Origin: Ancylostoma caninum | Taxonomy: Eukaryota > Nematoda > Chromadorea > Rhabditida > Ancylostomatidae | NCBI GenBank assembly: GCA_037903475.1 | Contig: JBAJFG010000180.1 | Coordinates: 682,001 to 746,000, forward strand | Direction: 5' to 3' | Length of the DNA stretch: 64,000 nt | Part shown: piece by piece, positions 1 to 10,740 of the stretch | Numbering within the stretch: position 1 is the stretch's first letter | Layout of the letters: every line of letters starts with the position of its first letter | Position numbers and translations under genes: made by a program | The notes under the pieces: model-generated | The model's database searches: none | What the model saw: only the letters and a program-made list of their open reading frames with translations | What the model was told of the DNA's origin: nothing

Positions 1-305
1 GGTATCCATGCGCCATACTTCCACGTCTTTCCGGCGCCGCGTAGGTGAACGACCACTGTATTGTAATGACACCGGAGTTCATCTGCCAGTTCACGGGTAT
101 CGCAGCGGGGATCCTCTTCAATTAGCTCTAGGAGGCGCTTCTGATCGACTTCAACTAGTAGACCAGATCGTGGTTTATCCGTCAAGTCAGAACCGCCATT
201 TTTGAACTTCCGAAACCAAACTTTGGCTATGTTGTAGGAGACAGTTGAGGGGCCCATCGCATCACATATGTTTTTTGTCGCATCTCTTGCACTGCTGTTT
301 TTCCT
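1..305 (-). pseudogene. Mariner-type transposase fragment (N-terminal DNA-binding half)
   Basis: Read on the minus strand, this stretch encodes a mariner/SETMAR-like N-terminus. There is a first helix-turn-helix containing NICDAMG, then VWFRKFKNGGSDLTDKPRSG, then a second helix-turn-helix containing LLELIEEDPRCDTRELAD. The spacing and the conserved W-F-x-K-F ... D-x-P-R-S-G linker are those of mariner transposases that bind the terminal inverted repeats. The coding continues off the left edge, so the catalytic DDD domain is not visible. No start codon is evident near 305; the frame opens after a splice-acceptor-like CTAATTCAG. It is most likely a dead fragment. A domesticated exon cannot be excluded from this piece alone. 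Confidence 0.75.
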
Positions 306-536
306 GAATTAGCAAAGCAGGAGTCGAACCTGCTTCGAGTCTAGGCCGATTTCTGCGGCCATAATCCCAACGGGAAGCCAAGAGAGGAAAGGTGTAAGTA
401 GTCCATTGACCATCCTTTATATACGTTTCGGATAGTAAGAACCAAAACAATCCTGAGGAAACGTGTAAGATTTCGAAGTGAGTGGCGGGAAACTTTCGCG
501 ACAACCTAATAGAACGTCATTGTTATTAGAGCGCGG

Positions 537-956
537 TTATGCTGTGTTACCAGTATTATTCCTGGGTAAATTTGACCCGAGATTTGGGTATCTTGCTGCC
601 CTGAAACTGTAGTCATCTGTTTTATTGAACAGTCTAGTCCGTATTTCATCCTCCATCACCATTATTTCCAAGTCCAGAAATGTTGCCTCACTGTGCAAGG
701 TATTTGTTTTTTTTTTCAGTGTTAAAATATCTATCATATATTTCTCGTATGTTATCATCAAAGCTGCATGCTTCACTGAATATATGCAGTATGTCATTTA
801 TATATCTGAACGTATTATTATAGAATCTAAACCTTTCTATTCCCCCATTAGTTGCCAGCTTCTTCCCATTGTACTCGAATTCCATGAATGCCAAAGTCAA
901 ATCAGTAATTTGGGGACTACATGAGGCCCTCCGTGGTATACCTCTAATCTGTCTAT
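537..956 (-). pseudogene. Penelope-type RT, motif B/C and thumb remnant
   Basis: Immediately past the MITE the minus strand encodes RQIRGIP followed by SPQITDLTLAFMEFEY, i.e. RT motif B with its flanking helix. Motif C follows as FRYINDIL, where the usual YIDD has become YIND, so a catalytic Asp is lost. After a frame change comes FLDLEIMVMEDEIRTRLFNK and RYPNLGSNLPRNN, matching the segment after the palm in Penelope RTs. The match stops at 537, so the element is truncated there. Confidence 0.7.
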
Positions 957-1231
957 CACTGGTGGACGCAGGAGGGGGCGGGGGGGGGGCGCCCCCCCCC
1001 GAGAATGGCTCGCCAAATTTTCGAAATTACTTTACAATACAAATAAGTCTTGTATTAGTTTATTTTTAATTGTTTACTTTTATTATTATTTTTAATATAA
1101 TTTTTATTTATTATTTATTATCATAATTAATATTTTTATCAATTTTATCTTCCATCCGGGTCCCCAAAGCGGCTGAGATCCCACTTTTTTTCCCACGCCC
1201 CCCCCCCGCCCACTTTCTGCGTCCGCCACTG
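957..1231. mobile_element. hAT-type MITE inserted in the Penelope RT
   Basis: A 275 bp AT-rich element with G/C-run shoulders and imperfect terminal inverted repeats. It starts CACTGGTGGACGCAG and ends CTGCGTCCGCCACTG. The 8 bases on each side are identical (CTGTCTAT at 949-956 and 1232-1239), the target duplication expected of hAT transposons. The flanks, read on the minus strand, join through the shared RT codons ahead of motif B. It has no coding capacity. A second copy in opposite orientation lies at 6692-6965. Confidence 0.85.
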
Positions 1232-1434
1232 CTGTCTATATATAGTTGTTCCTCCATAGTATATGTAACTAGAATCAAGTAGAGAGTTTATCATATGGAT
1301 AACATCCTCTCTTCTGTAATATTTAGATTTACCACCTTCGTCAATATTTGTGTAGCTAACTTTACTATTAATCATTTTGATAAATTTATAGTCTTTCATA
1401 CTTAAAGAAACAATCATTCTCATGTTTTGTTTTA

Positions 1435-2151
1435 CTATCCTATATGGCGTACGCTAGAAAAATCTGCCGTAAAAATTTTCACTTCTCCTTCTATGCCGCA
1501 GGTCTCCTTTGTTACTTTTATGCTATTATCAATCGACCCAAAATGCTTGATTCCTGTTCTTTGTAAAATCACATTACAATAATTGCAGAAATACCTCTTC
1601 TTAATATGTACTAGTATATTTTGCAATGTAGTAGCTGAAAGTTTCAAGCTACTATGCCTATCCCCCGTAATAAATCTAATTTTAATTGGTGCCTTATGTG
1701 TTTTTGGCATACCGTATATTTTCCGTAGTGCATCATATTTCTCAAAAACTTTCATTGTTAAACCACTGTTTATTTCGTGATGCAATGTGTTGATATCCTG
1801 TTCAGAATACCCTGTTCTCTCGTAAGTTGCCCCGTTGTCGTCACGCTGCTCAAGTTCTTTTTCCATCATCATCACATACAACTTCTTGCATGTTATACAA
1901 AAATTTGATGATGCTTTGTCTACCGGTGTTACGACAAAATATCTATGCAACCTTTTAAGCTCATCATAATTATATTCAAAGGCTTCAACTTCATCATTTT
2001 TGAATAAGTTATAAAGTTTTGGTTTAATCTTGCTATTCATGATCCTCGTAATTTCATTTTCTATAACAGACTCTTGCCTCAGATTAGTTTTAGTTTCATT
2101 TATTATTCTTGTAGTTACTTCTCTGATTAGTGAATTAATTCCCGCCAACAC
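1435..2151 (-). pseudogene. Penelope-type reverse transcriptase, N-terminal part to motif A
   Basis: A 238-codon open stretch. It contains FVVTPVDKASSNFCITCKKL, the 'VPVDKA' segment of Penelope RTs, and YGMPKTHKAPIKIRFI, the conserved 'PK-H-K-P-x-RFI' block. It ends at motif A with FTADFSS. The frame then breaks (HIG-stop) just past the catalytic Asp and resumes in another frame from 1423. The domain would copy RNA template at the nicked target. Loss of frame directly after motif A makes this copy non-functional. Confidence 0.75.
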
Positions 2152-2738
2152 TTCATCCTTAGTTATTCTTCGAGGTCTCCTAAGCTTAGTACCCTTTTCA
2201 AATAGTTGTTTCAGATTTTCATTCTTAATTAAAGTCAGATCACCTTATTAATGTAGCTCCTATATTCGCTATAAATGCAGTTTGATGTTGTATTAGACCT
2301 AATTTCATTTACGTCTAAGTTTCTTGAAAAGTTATTATAATTACACAATGTAAGTGGAATGGGCTTCTCTATTTTATAGCTTACGCAGAACTTCATTTTA
2401 TCTAGTATCTCCTTTTTATTAATATGTTGTCCTACGCTATTTTTCATTGCTCTACTACTCAATATTCTGCTCATGTTAAGTCGTTAAATAATTTTTCCTA
2501 CATAATCAACCTTAACAAACGTCATCTCCTTATTGCCTTTTTCTACTTTTCTATGTTTCCAGAACGGGGTTGCTACAAATACATAGATTTTATATTTTAA
2601 TTCAAAAGGCACATTCAGGAAATAGGGGCCGAATGTTAGGTCAATTAATCTTTAACATCTAGTTCATTCAGAGTTCTGAAGTAGTTATATAATTCACATC
2701 CTCTAAATCCTTCTAATCGCTCTAATATCTGGTATGTC

Positions 2739-3190
2739 CTATCTCCTATCCCTTCGTTTCCCAGCCCTTCTCTTCTTACCTTTATTTCTGTTCATTGTTA
2801 ACGGGTAGCAGATGTACGGATGCTTACGTTTTTCTAGAGGGTTTACCTCTTCCGATATATTTCCATACCCTTTTATCTGATCATTCAATCCGAAAGGAAA
2901 TGCAGTAATCATAATCTTGATCCAAAAAAGATCTTTTTCTCTTAATATCGACTGAACATTCTCTTCTTGTTGTATTTGTTCCAAAATATCAATTCTAATA
3001 GAGTCAATTGGAAGTCCAGTATTGGCGAAATGCTTGACTGAGAATGTAGAAAGTGTTCCCTTTTTAATACTCCAAAGATGTTGATTAATGCGTGACCTAA
3101 GGGACTGGCTAGTTTCTCCAATATATTGTAGTTGACAAAAACCGCATGTCGTCATGTATACAACATTTTTAGTATTGCAGCTTTTGCTGT
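2739..3190 (-). pseudogene. GIY-YIG endonuclease domain of the Penelope-like element
   Basis: The minus-strand frame contains NVVYMTTCGFCQLQYIGETS followed by SLRSRINQHL. This is the Cys-x2-Cys plus QYIGET signature of Penelope GIY-YIG endonucleases, with the downstream Arg and His in place. A later motif, FWIKIMITAFPFGLND, resembles the segment that follows the endonuclease core in Penelope elements. The domain would nick target DNA for target-primed reverse transcription. It ends in a Lys/Arg-rich tail and stop at 2739. The next frame of the element begins about 265 bases further on, so the link to the RT is broken by stops in this copy. Confidence 0.75.
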
Positions 3191-3210
3191 CTTCCTGGTT
3201 GTAAAGAAAT

Positions 3211-3773
3211 TATCTCTTGTAGTGCTTTTAACACAGTAGGTGAATCGTAGCATATCACAGATTTTACAGAATGTTTTACTGTACCTTATTCCCCTCTCTG
3301 TGCCGGTATTTACGGGGTCTATTTAAGTGCATCGGTTCGTCCTATATATTTTATCGAACAAAGACAATATAGAACAATCATAGTTATTTGTGATTGGATT
3401 GTTATTAGTGGACCTTTATCCATCGAGCCTGAGGCGGTCTCTCCTTGACTTTTATGCAGTTTCCTTATCAGTGGTTATTTCCTCTATGGCTGGCGCGTGC
3501 CTCTTCGTCGCTGGGAAGCGTTACCCGTGGTGCAAACTGCATTCTATTATAATCGATTTTGTAAATCGACTAAAATTAACAAAAAAATCTTTTATCAACA
3601 CTAGGATATGACCAATTTTTTATTGAAAGCTCTTATTTACGCTGCTTATACAAAAACACATTCATCTTACATAAGTTTAGAATTGATTGTCAAACAAAAA
3701 GATTTGTGGAACAATTGTCCTGAAAACATCTCTTTAAACTGATATATCCAATTAGAAAATACTCAAAATACAT
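3211..3773. other. Intergenic stretch without a recognised feature
   Basis: Between the Penelope-like copy and the 1.3 kb inverted-repeat element I see no recognisable coding frame, repeat or RNA gene. The part next to 3210 may be degenerate 5' sequence of the Penelope-like element. Confidence 0.4.
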
Positions 3774-5086
3774 GGGCCGTAGTAATTGCGCTGGAACCGA
3801 CGGTTATAGAGAAAGTCGTGGCCTCAAACAACTACCGGTTTTCGAGGTTAACCGACTTATAACCAAGATATAACCAAATACTTATCATCACTTGAACACC
3901 ATCCACTCCATTTCCACTTATTTGCAAAAGGCGGCCTTAGCGAGGAAACGAACGCGCGAAGACTTGCGTGCATGGCAACAGTCATCGCACTGAGCCACAG
4001 TATTCATGGACATACTATTTCAAACCCAGGCAATGACGAAAGAATTCAATGGTGTACACCTCGCCGCTGTTAGTAGATGTTCTCCACGATTAATCCGTTT
4101 CCTGTTTCGAATGAAAGGATGTTTATTTTACAATTCTGAAGCAGTAGCGCATCGAATTTGAACTACACTAATGTGTTCAAACCTTTTTGATCATTTTAGT
4201 CGTGTTAACGGCGCAAACGCAGAAATGTAAAACCACGGATACCGGCAGGATTTGAACCCCGTACCCTCTCGATCACTTCCTATCATCTTACCCACCCTAC
4301 CACACAGCAACTTGTCTTTCTCGGCGGGAGGCGCCTCATAACCGTGAATTATAATAGCGACTGGCCAATTACTGGTGTACATGATGTAGAACCTTGTTAG
4401 TCAAACCTTCAAACCATGTAGGTTTCATTTCAATCTGTTTCATTAACTTCTCGCAGCTGTAAAATGAGACCGAATGCATTGGTAGAGCTATTCGGTTGTT
4501 TCAAATGCAAAAAGAATAATTTGGAACTTAAAACGGAAGGAAACTGCTTAATTTTCCTAAATAATTAAAATATCGGCTTTACGGTTACAATGCATAGTTA
4601 GGAAAGCCCAAATTTTAACGCAAAATCATGCTGCAATGCCACTTGCACACTTGTATAACCGTGATCTAAAAAGTCCTCTGGAAGACTTTTTAATAACCGG
4701 GATGTCCCGTTGTCTGCGTCTGAGACATTTGCGCGCACTCTGCGCGCGCTCTATCAATATCGATATGGCAGTGCCTTTGCGATCCAACAAACCGACGGTT
4801 TTGCAGCGCTCGAGACCAGGATACAAACTTTGGTATAACCTGCCGGTTATATCACGGTTATTGAAACCAAGACGAAATTCATTTCTTTCAGACTATTTCA
4901 AGATAGTAATGGTTCCTGGTTATAAACTTTGGTATAACCTCCCGGTTATATCACGGTTATTGAAACCAAGACGAAGTTCATTTCTTTCAGACTATTTCAA
5001 GATAGTAATGGTTCTGGTTATAAAGTGTATAACTGCCAGTTCAACCTCCTGGTTAACCGGCAGTTATAGCGCAATTACTACGGCCC
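3774..5086. mobile_element. 1.3 kb DNA element with 19-bp terminal inverted repeats
   Basis: The left end GGGCCGTAGTAATTGCGCT is mirrored exactly at the right end (AGCGCAATTACTACGGCCC). Both are followed inward by ACCG/GGTTATA-type sequence that also mirrors loosely. The 3-base flanks are CAT on both sides (3771-3773, 5087-5089), a possible 3-bp target duplication. No transposase can be read inside, so it looks non-autonomous. It contains a 100-bp tandem duplication at 4824-5023 and a tRNA T-arm-like box near 4240. Confidence 0.65.
4824..5023. repeat. Two tandem 100-bp units
   Basis: The unit starting AAACTTTGGTATAACC at 4824 recurs at 4924 with very few changes, including the shared segments ATATCACGGTTATTGAAACC and TTTCAGACTATTTCAAGATA. 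The units are AT-rich, carry a GGTTATAACC-like motif, and lie near the right end of the surrounding inverted-repeat element, so they are probably subterminal repeats. Confidence 0.85.
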
Positions 5087-5972
5087 CATATTACTCTCCA
5101 TCTATGCTCATTTCTGCGATCTCGTCCAGTGTTCGTATTTGTGAGTCATTTACATTACTTTCATATTGTCCTAGCCCCACCGATTCTTCTTCGATGCAAC
5201 ACAAAATTACCACTACATCCCTAACAGCATGCTCATCAACTTTTACAAGTAATAGCATAACCTCCACTAGTTCACATATCATGGAGTAATTCTCATTTTT
5301 CTTCAAGCATCCAAGAAGAGGCAGGTACACAATGGGCTCCTGGACAAATGGAGTAAGTTTGTATGTACACATGTTTGTTCTGCACAGTTAAGTGTAGTTT
5401 TATATGTTGACCTGGTATTTGTGCATAAAATTTAAAAAATTTTTAAAACATATGCTACAAATATTTAAACTGTTACTTTCCAAAGAATATCCAAATGCAC
5501 GCATACGTAGGTCTATATGTGTTTTACGTATACATACATGCTACATACATACATTTGTGTATGGATGTACATGTAAGTATTTGTGTATACATATTCTAAA
5601 AATTCTCATTACGCATTATAAGTTTCCTTTACCTTACTGACGAGTGCAGGAGGAAACTTATAATATAGCTTTGTTTTCGTATAAGGATAATGCACGAAAC
5701 GAAAACAAGCATCGATCCTAAATTGAAGTACAGAATTATGTATGCCGAACACCACGCCAGGGTTGTCCCACATGATATCATTATTATACCATCATTACTA
5801 TAAATCTATTCGCTGTTGTACGATTATGAAAGCAGAAGAAAAGCTGGGACATTTGGAAATGGGACTAGCTCACTTTTAGAATACGCGGAATAAAATTGAT
5901 GAACATCGCCATTTCACTATCCAACATGGAATAAAAATGGAGGAAGGGAATCATATCTAGCTGAGAATTAAA
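5087..5972. other. Intergenic stretch without a recognised feature
   Basis: No supportable gene. There is AT-rich sequence with TACATACA-type microsatellite near 5530-5590. Short open frames exist on both strands but have no recognisable domain or splice structure. Confidence 0.4.
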
Positions 5973-6472
5973 GGGTGCGTGACATCTTGAACACCAGTGC
6001 CCTACACTCTCCAGAATATAGGGCACGGCTGGCTCACTGTCCCAGATTCATGCGTTGTTGCTCTACTTTCGTTGGCTGCTCCGCTAACTACAAGGGGCGG
6101 CTAAGAGGTCACCGTCACAGCCAGGGTTCGCTTCACTGCAAAAATCTTGTCGAGATCTAACTAGCAAGAGCAAAAATTGTGCTGTATATTTGATTTGTTT
6201 TGACAGCATTAAAATGATCACTTTTAGATGTCGCTGATCAGATAACAGATAATACTATACAGCACAATCCTTGTTCTTACTAGTCAGACCTCGACGAGAT
6301 TTCTGCGGTGAAACCGTGGCTGCGCCGATAGCCTCTTAGCTGTTCCACCCTAATTGGCGGAGCAGCCAACGAAAGTAGGGCAACGACGCATGTATCTGGT
6401 TGAGGCAGTGACCCAGCCATGCCCTGTATTCTGGAGAATGTGGGACACTGGTGTTCAAGATGTCGGCCTCCC
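5973..6472. mobile_element. Mutator-like MITE (500 bp fold-back)
   Basis: Two long inverted arms meet around an AT-rich centre near 6200-6240. The left arm begins GGG and contains GACATCTTGAACACCAGTG at 5981; the mirrored arm ends at 6464 with CCTCCC to 6472. The arms are about 200 bp and perhaps 80-85 percent alike by eye. The flanks show a 9-base near-duplication (AGAATTAAA at 5964-5972, AGAATTGAA at 6473-6481), typical of Mutator-like elements. No transposase is present. Confidence 0.75.
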
Positions 6473-6639
6473 AGAATTGAAGAGCCTCAGCAACAGAGTC
6501 CCCTGAATTAATGGTGAAACTAAACGCCGAATAATAACAATCCTCTCCCCTCCCCATCCCTCGGTTCCTCAAGACCACTACTGCCCATAACAGCAGCAGG
6601 TTCATAAATTCAATGAATTCTTGCATACTCAGGAATGAA

Positions 6640-6641
6640 GT

Positions 6642-6685
<44 letters not shown>

Positions 6686-6691
6686 ATATAT
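6640..6691. repeat. (TA)n microsatellite
   Basis: A run of about 50 bases of alternating TA with a short TATG variation. It continues on the other side of the inserted hAT MITE (6966-6979), so the MITE jumped into the microsatellite. Confidence 0.9.
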
Positions 6692-6965
6692 CAGTGGCGG
6701 ACGCAGAAAGTGGGCGGGAGGGGGGGGGGGCGTGGGAAGAAAAGTGGGGTCTCCGCCGTTTTGGGGACCCAGACGGAAAATAAAATTAATAATAATATTA
6801 ATTATAATAATAAACAATAAATAAAAAATATATTAAAAATAATAATAAAAATAAACAATTAAAAATAAACTAACACAAGATTTTTATTTGTATTGTAAAG
6901 TAATTTCGAAAATTTGGCGACCCATTCTCGGGGGGGGGCGCGCCCCCCCCCTGCGTCCGCCACTG
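6692..6965. mobile_element. hAT-type MITE, second copy
   Basis: A 274 bp element with perfect 15-bp termini CAGTGGCGGACGCAG and CTGCGTCCGCCACTG. It has the same layout as the copy at 957-1231 but reversed: poly-G and poly-C shoulders, AT-rich middle, and an ATTTTCGAAATTACTTT-type block. ATATATAT flanks both ends, consistent with an 8-bp duplication, though the microsatellite context makes this uninformative by itself. Confidence 0.85.
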
Positions 6966-8490
6966 ATATATATATATATTAACTACATTCCTGAGTATAT
7001 GTATAGTATGATCCTCACCTCACCCACCAGTTTGACATCACCATGCATTATCATCTGACAAGAAAGCATAAGAATGCTATTAATTTGAAAAAAAACCCAC
7101 GCTTCATCAGAATAGAAGTGACGCGTTGATATGATTGTCAGTGTACAAAATAAAGACTAGAGTGGTAACTCAAGAGTTTGGGAAAATATTCATTACATAA
7201 TTGGATAACGCATTTATAGCGAAGCATCAGATGCAAGCACCGGACACGTTTTCGAACCTCGGACACTGTTCTTCCTCTGCAGCGGTATATGCAGGCCTGC
7301 CCATGGCATACGAGGAATGTGAAGTTTCTTGTTATTTCCTTCCAAAAGGTATAAGGCTTGACCCAGAGTTGGTGTGAAGATATGCGCGACGTCAGCGCCC
7401 GCCGGCCTCCCGGCTTCCTAGGGCGTCAGGCAGCTTCGAGCAGCTGCCATTAACGCATCGAGAGCGATGACCTATGTAGAGCATAGCAGAAGATCGATCT
7501 TTTGAGAGAAGTTCATTTACAGAAACAGAATGTCTTCCAATCACTTTTCTGCTTTAGATGTTCGCTGTAATACTAACAAGTAGCTTTGTTTTTCTCACCC
7601 TTCTGGAAGTTGCGAAGCTGAAGTGAAATCCATCTGTCTATGTCGTCTGTATTATGTCTAATCTATTTCACCTTAACGGTAATCACACTATTATTTTCAC
7701 CTCTGCCATGATAATCTATTGGCCCATTCCTTCGACACGGTTCTACATATTTCAAGCAGTGTAATGTCAGCTAACCCACCACCGAGGGTTCGCCGACCCA
7801 CTCAGTGAATGGAAATTCTCAACAAGTGTGTCGAGGTTGATCAATTATCATTGGAGGGCTTTATTATGGTCACACAGGTTTCATGACGTAGCCACCGCCT
7901 TGCAACTTCCGGTTTTAACTTCTGGTTTTACCTGGTTTCATGTTAGTTGTTCTAACCTATCCCAACTATTTTTTGTGGCGCACCTCGAGTGCATACATTA
8001 AATAAATAAACAAATAAACAAATAAATAAAAACTTAGTGAAAAGCAAGCATCAATATCAAAAATCCACAAAGAATACGAAACATTTGTTTTTATAAGCTG
8101 CATGTTCTTGAAAGGAAGAAAATGAAGCGTAGAGGCTGTGCACGCACATACAACCACTCAATTTCAAGGCTTTCCAGTGTTTTTCAGTGTTGGTCGAGTC
8201 TCAATCTGCTGTGGGTAGAAGTGTAATATAATGCTGTCGTTTGAGACCGATGACGATTGAAAAACTCATCAGCTGGTCCACGTACGTATCTTATTTGTCA
8301 TCATTCGCGTTTTCTATAGAACCAATACCGGTATCTAGGTGCTGGTACCGGTTCTACAGAAAACGAGAACATTGAGTGAATTTTCTCAATATTATCCCAG
8401 TATTATTATTACATCCGAGATTCATTAGTTTAAAGGTGGAAATGGCTGTCTGCCCCGTTCTCTATTCGCTCATCAAAGCGCACAAACTGA
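6966..8490. other. Intergenic stretch without a recognised gene
   Basis: About 1.5 kb without a frame I can assign. The right part, from about 8420, is probably 5' sequence of the plus-strand Penelope-like element. A short mirrored ACCGGTA motif pair lies near 8322-8352. Confidence 0.4.
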
Positions 8491-8535
8491 TGATCAGCTG
8501 ATGATTTAGCATCTGCTGATCCACCAGTACACTAG

Positions 8536-8787
8536 GTGCGACCAATCATCAGCTGCGTCGGCAATCCTACTGATAAGATTTCATGGTTTTTAAACCTTGT
8601 TCTGGTTCAAGTACAAAACTGCGTTCCGGCACACCTCAAGAACACCACAACGTTTCTGGACTACCTTCGCAATGCACGCTTTGATAACGCATTGGTTATG
8701 GAGTCTTTCGATATTAACTCCCTTCACGCCAATGTATCGAATGACTCAGCCATGCGAGCAGTCTTTGAGCTCCTCAATGAACACCAT
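8536..8787 (+). pseudogene. Penelope-type RT fragment
   Basis: The frame reads RPIISCVGNPTDKISWFLN, then VPAHLKNTTTFLDYLR, then VMESFDINSLHANVSNDSAM, the last being RT motif A with its Asp. It breaks at 8787, where a 1.03 kb element is inserted. In the other flank the same frame resumes with ESINMRDLSVAHVMALLKEC from about 9823. Across the junction the codons agree if one CAT is counted as the target duplication. Confidence 0.75.
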
Positions 8788-9819
8788 TAGCCGCATTCCG
8801 GCGCGGCTTGGCCCAGGGCCATGCGTGGCCAATTGGGCCATGCGCCGTGGCCTCCTATTCCGTGGGCCGCGCGCGCAATTCGAAATCGGTGCTCACTGGG
8901 CCAAGCATGGCCCACTACTTTTGGTAGGGCCATGCAACAAAATCTTCGTTTTTTGTCCGGATTCATGCGTAGTTTTCATTCCTTCATCAAAAAGGATCTT
9001 CATATCGCTTTTTCTACAGATAATTTCAATCAAACAAGGTTACTGCGTAGAAATGGGAAGATTCAGTGGCACTTTTCGGCAAGTCCTGCTCCAAAACTCC
9101 GAAGTGAAATATCCCGCACAAACTTTGCCTAGGGGGTTACTTGAGGTTCTGGACATGGAAATTGCATCCAATTTGTACCGCTACTTAGTTTTTACAGGGT
9201 AACGGTAGGCATACTGCAGAGATGGAATCTCTTGCAGTCCTCTCAAATTTTGTGTAGGAGGGTTGTTTTGGGCCCTGATTATGAATATCGCATCCATTTT
9301 CTACCGTTACTCCATTTTCGGTAGCAGATTCAGAGAAGATGCAGATTTCGGGGAGAAAACGAAGCTGGCATGCAAAATAATGCAAAATAATTGTGACCAG
9401 CGCCTAAAGCAACCCTTCTATGCAAAGTTTTAGAAGATCCTATGAGATACAGTGTTCATAGTAAACCTTGCCTAATCCACACTAGTGTTGACCGATCTTC
9501 ATTGAAAATCAAACGCAAACATGTGTATGCGTTCGATGCGGGGCTCACGCGCGCATCTAACATGAACTGCCTTTCCGACATATGCGCATCCCATGCGTGA
9601 AGACGTCTCTCACGCCCTATATTGGGTGATCAGCTCTCCATATGTTCATTTTTCTGCCCTACAACGTTTCAGATAACGTGGTAAACGGCGCACTTGTGGA
9701 CAGGGCCAGCGGCCCACGCCGGAATACCGGGTCATACGCGATGGGCCATGCACGCTTGGCCAGGGCCATGCGCCACTGGGCCATGCGTGGCTGGCCCAGC
9801 GGAGTTCGGAATACGGCTA
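8788..9819. mobile_element. 1.03 kb non-autonomous DNA element with GGCCATGC-rich inverted termini
   Basis: The left end TAGCCGCATTCCGG is mirrored at the right end by GGAATACGGCTA. Both continue inward into GC-rich blocks repeating GGGCCATGC-type words for about 100 bases. The element interrupts the Penelope RT frame. CAT precedes it (8785-8787) and follows it (9820-9822), and removing the insert plus one CAT restores continuous RT codons, so the 3-bp duplication is well supported. No coding region is evident inside. Confidence 0.75.
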
Positions 9820-10116
9820 CATGAGAGCATAAATATGCGCGATTTGTCAGTTGCACATGTAATGGCACTACTGAAAGAGTGTTAGCTGCACAATTCTCAG
9901 ATGGTCTGGGAATACTTTTAAGCAAAGTAGAGGGTTAGCTGAAATAAAACGTCTTGCACCAGTTCTTGTCATTGCCATTATGACGAAAATAGAACAATTT
10001 TTAACGGTTATACATCAGATTTCATTTATAACTTCGTTATTTGATTTCATAGTTGGCGGCGAGGCAATAAAACGCGAAAGGAGCACACTAGTACTCAAGG
10101 CAAAGTCCAGTTTTGC

Positions 10117-10642
10117 ATGCCGTTCTTCTCCGATGATGTGAGCAGAGCCACGCGAATCTGTCTGAGGAGGGCTGATTTGGAAGATTTGGTTGTAGAAATA
10201 CCACAAAAGAACCTAAAATGCCAACTAACTCAGAACCGCATGTACGAGCGTCTCTGCACAACACCCAATTGTGTAATTTGTCCGCTTGGCAGGGAAGGCG
10301 ACTGCATGAAATCATGTGTGATCTATATGACAAAATGTAGAATATGCGGTGACCAATACATTGGTGAAACTGCACGACCACTCTGTGTTCGAGTCAAGGA
10401 GCATCTTGAGGGAAAGTCGAGTTCTCGCACATCTGTCCTCTAGGTTGCCATGAATGCGAGAGCAAAATGGTGCCGATTATGAAGTAGAGACCACAATTCT
10501 TGAATTTGAAAGTGAGATCTCTTCATGCAAGACTCTTGAGGCGTCTTGGATCCATTCAAAAATCCCGAAAATGAATCGTAAAGAGGAGTGCCTCACCATG
10601 ACCAATGAACTCTATCCATATCTCAGACTATGTAATATCTAA
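10117..10642 (+). pseudogene. C-terminal GIY-YIG endonuclease of the Penelope-like element
   Basis: The frame contains LCTTPNCVICPLGREGDC and then YMTKCRICGDQYIGETARPL, the Cys-rich linker and GIY-YIG core,  followed by VRVKEHL. After a stop and frame change at 10443 it continues as ETTILEFESEISSCKTLEAS and WIHSKIPKMNRKEEC, matching the distal endonuclease part. The frameshift makes it inactive. Confidence 0.75.
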
Positions 10643-10740
10643 GTCGAGATGCGGCTTGTGGCTGAGTGCCTCATCCCCCTGACAAAGCTGACATGTTCGG
10701 TCGTCAATAAAAACACCACCTTTATTCTTTATTCATAATA

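Larger units (their letters stand above)
537..3210 (-). mobile_element. Penelope-like retroelement with GIY-YIG domain 5' of the RT, decayed
   Basis: Several broken minus-strand reading frames fall in one order: GIY-YIG endonuclease (about 3190-2739), linker (2474-2235), RT fingers and palm up to motif A (2151-1435), continuation to 1240, then motif B, motif C and the thumb/connection region (956-537). Frames change several times and a hAT MITE sits at 957-1231, so the copy is dead. Canonical Penelope elements carry GIY-YIG at the C-terminus. An endonuclease 5' of the RT is known for the Naiad/Chlamys group. The alternative is two head-to-tail copies, the upstream one reduced to its 3' end. 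Sequence beyond 537 no longer matches. Confidence 0.7.
8500..10740 (+). mobile_element. Penelope-like element of canonical order (RT then GIY-YIG), split and decayed
   Basis: Plus-strand remnants appear in canonical Penelope order: an RT block at 8536-8787, the RT continuation after an inserted element at 9820-10080, and a C-terminal GIY-YIG block at 10117-10642. Stops and frame shifts occur throughout, and much of the palm including the catalytic Asp pair is not readable. A 3' tail with CAATAAAAACACC-like sequence ends near 10740. This family differs from the Penelope-like element at 537-3210, in which the endonuclease lies 5' of the RT. Confidence 0.75.

Noticed and set aside
300..360. tRNA-like T arm (GCAGGTTCGACTCCTGC on the minus strand)
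   Set aside because: The T stem-loop is good, but no matching acceptor stem, D arm or anticodon arm can be built; probably a tRNA-derived fragment.
4220..4330. tRNA-like box (GGTTCAAATCC on the minus strand)
   Set aside because: Only a B-box-like word is present; no cloverleaf.
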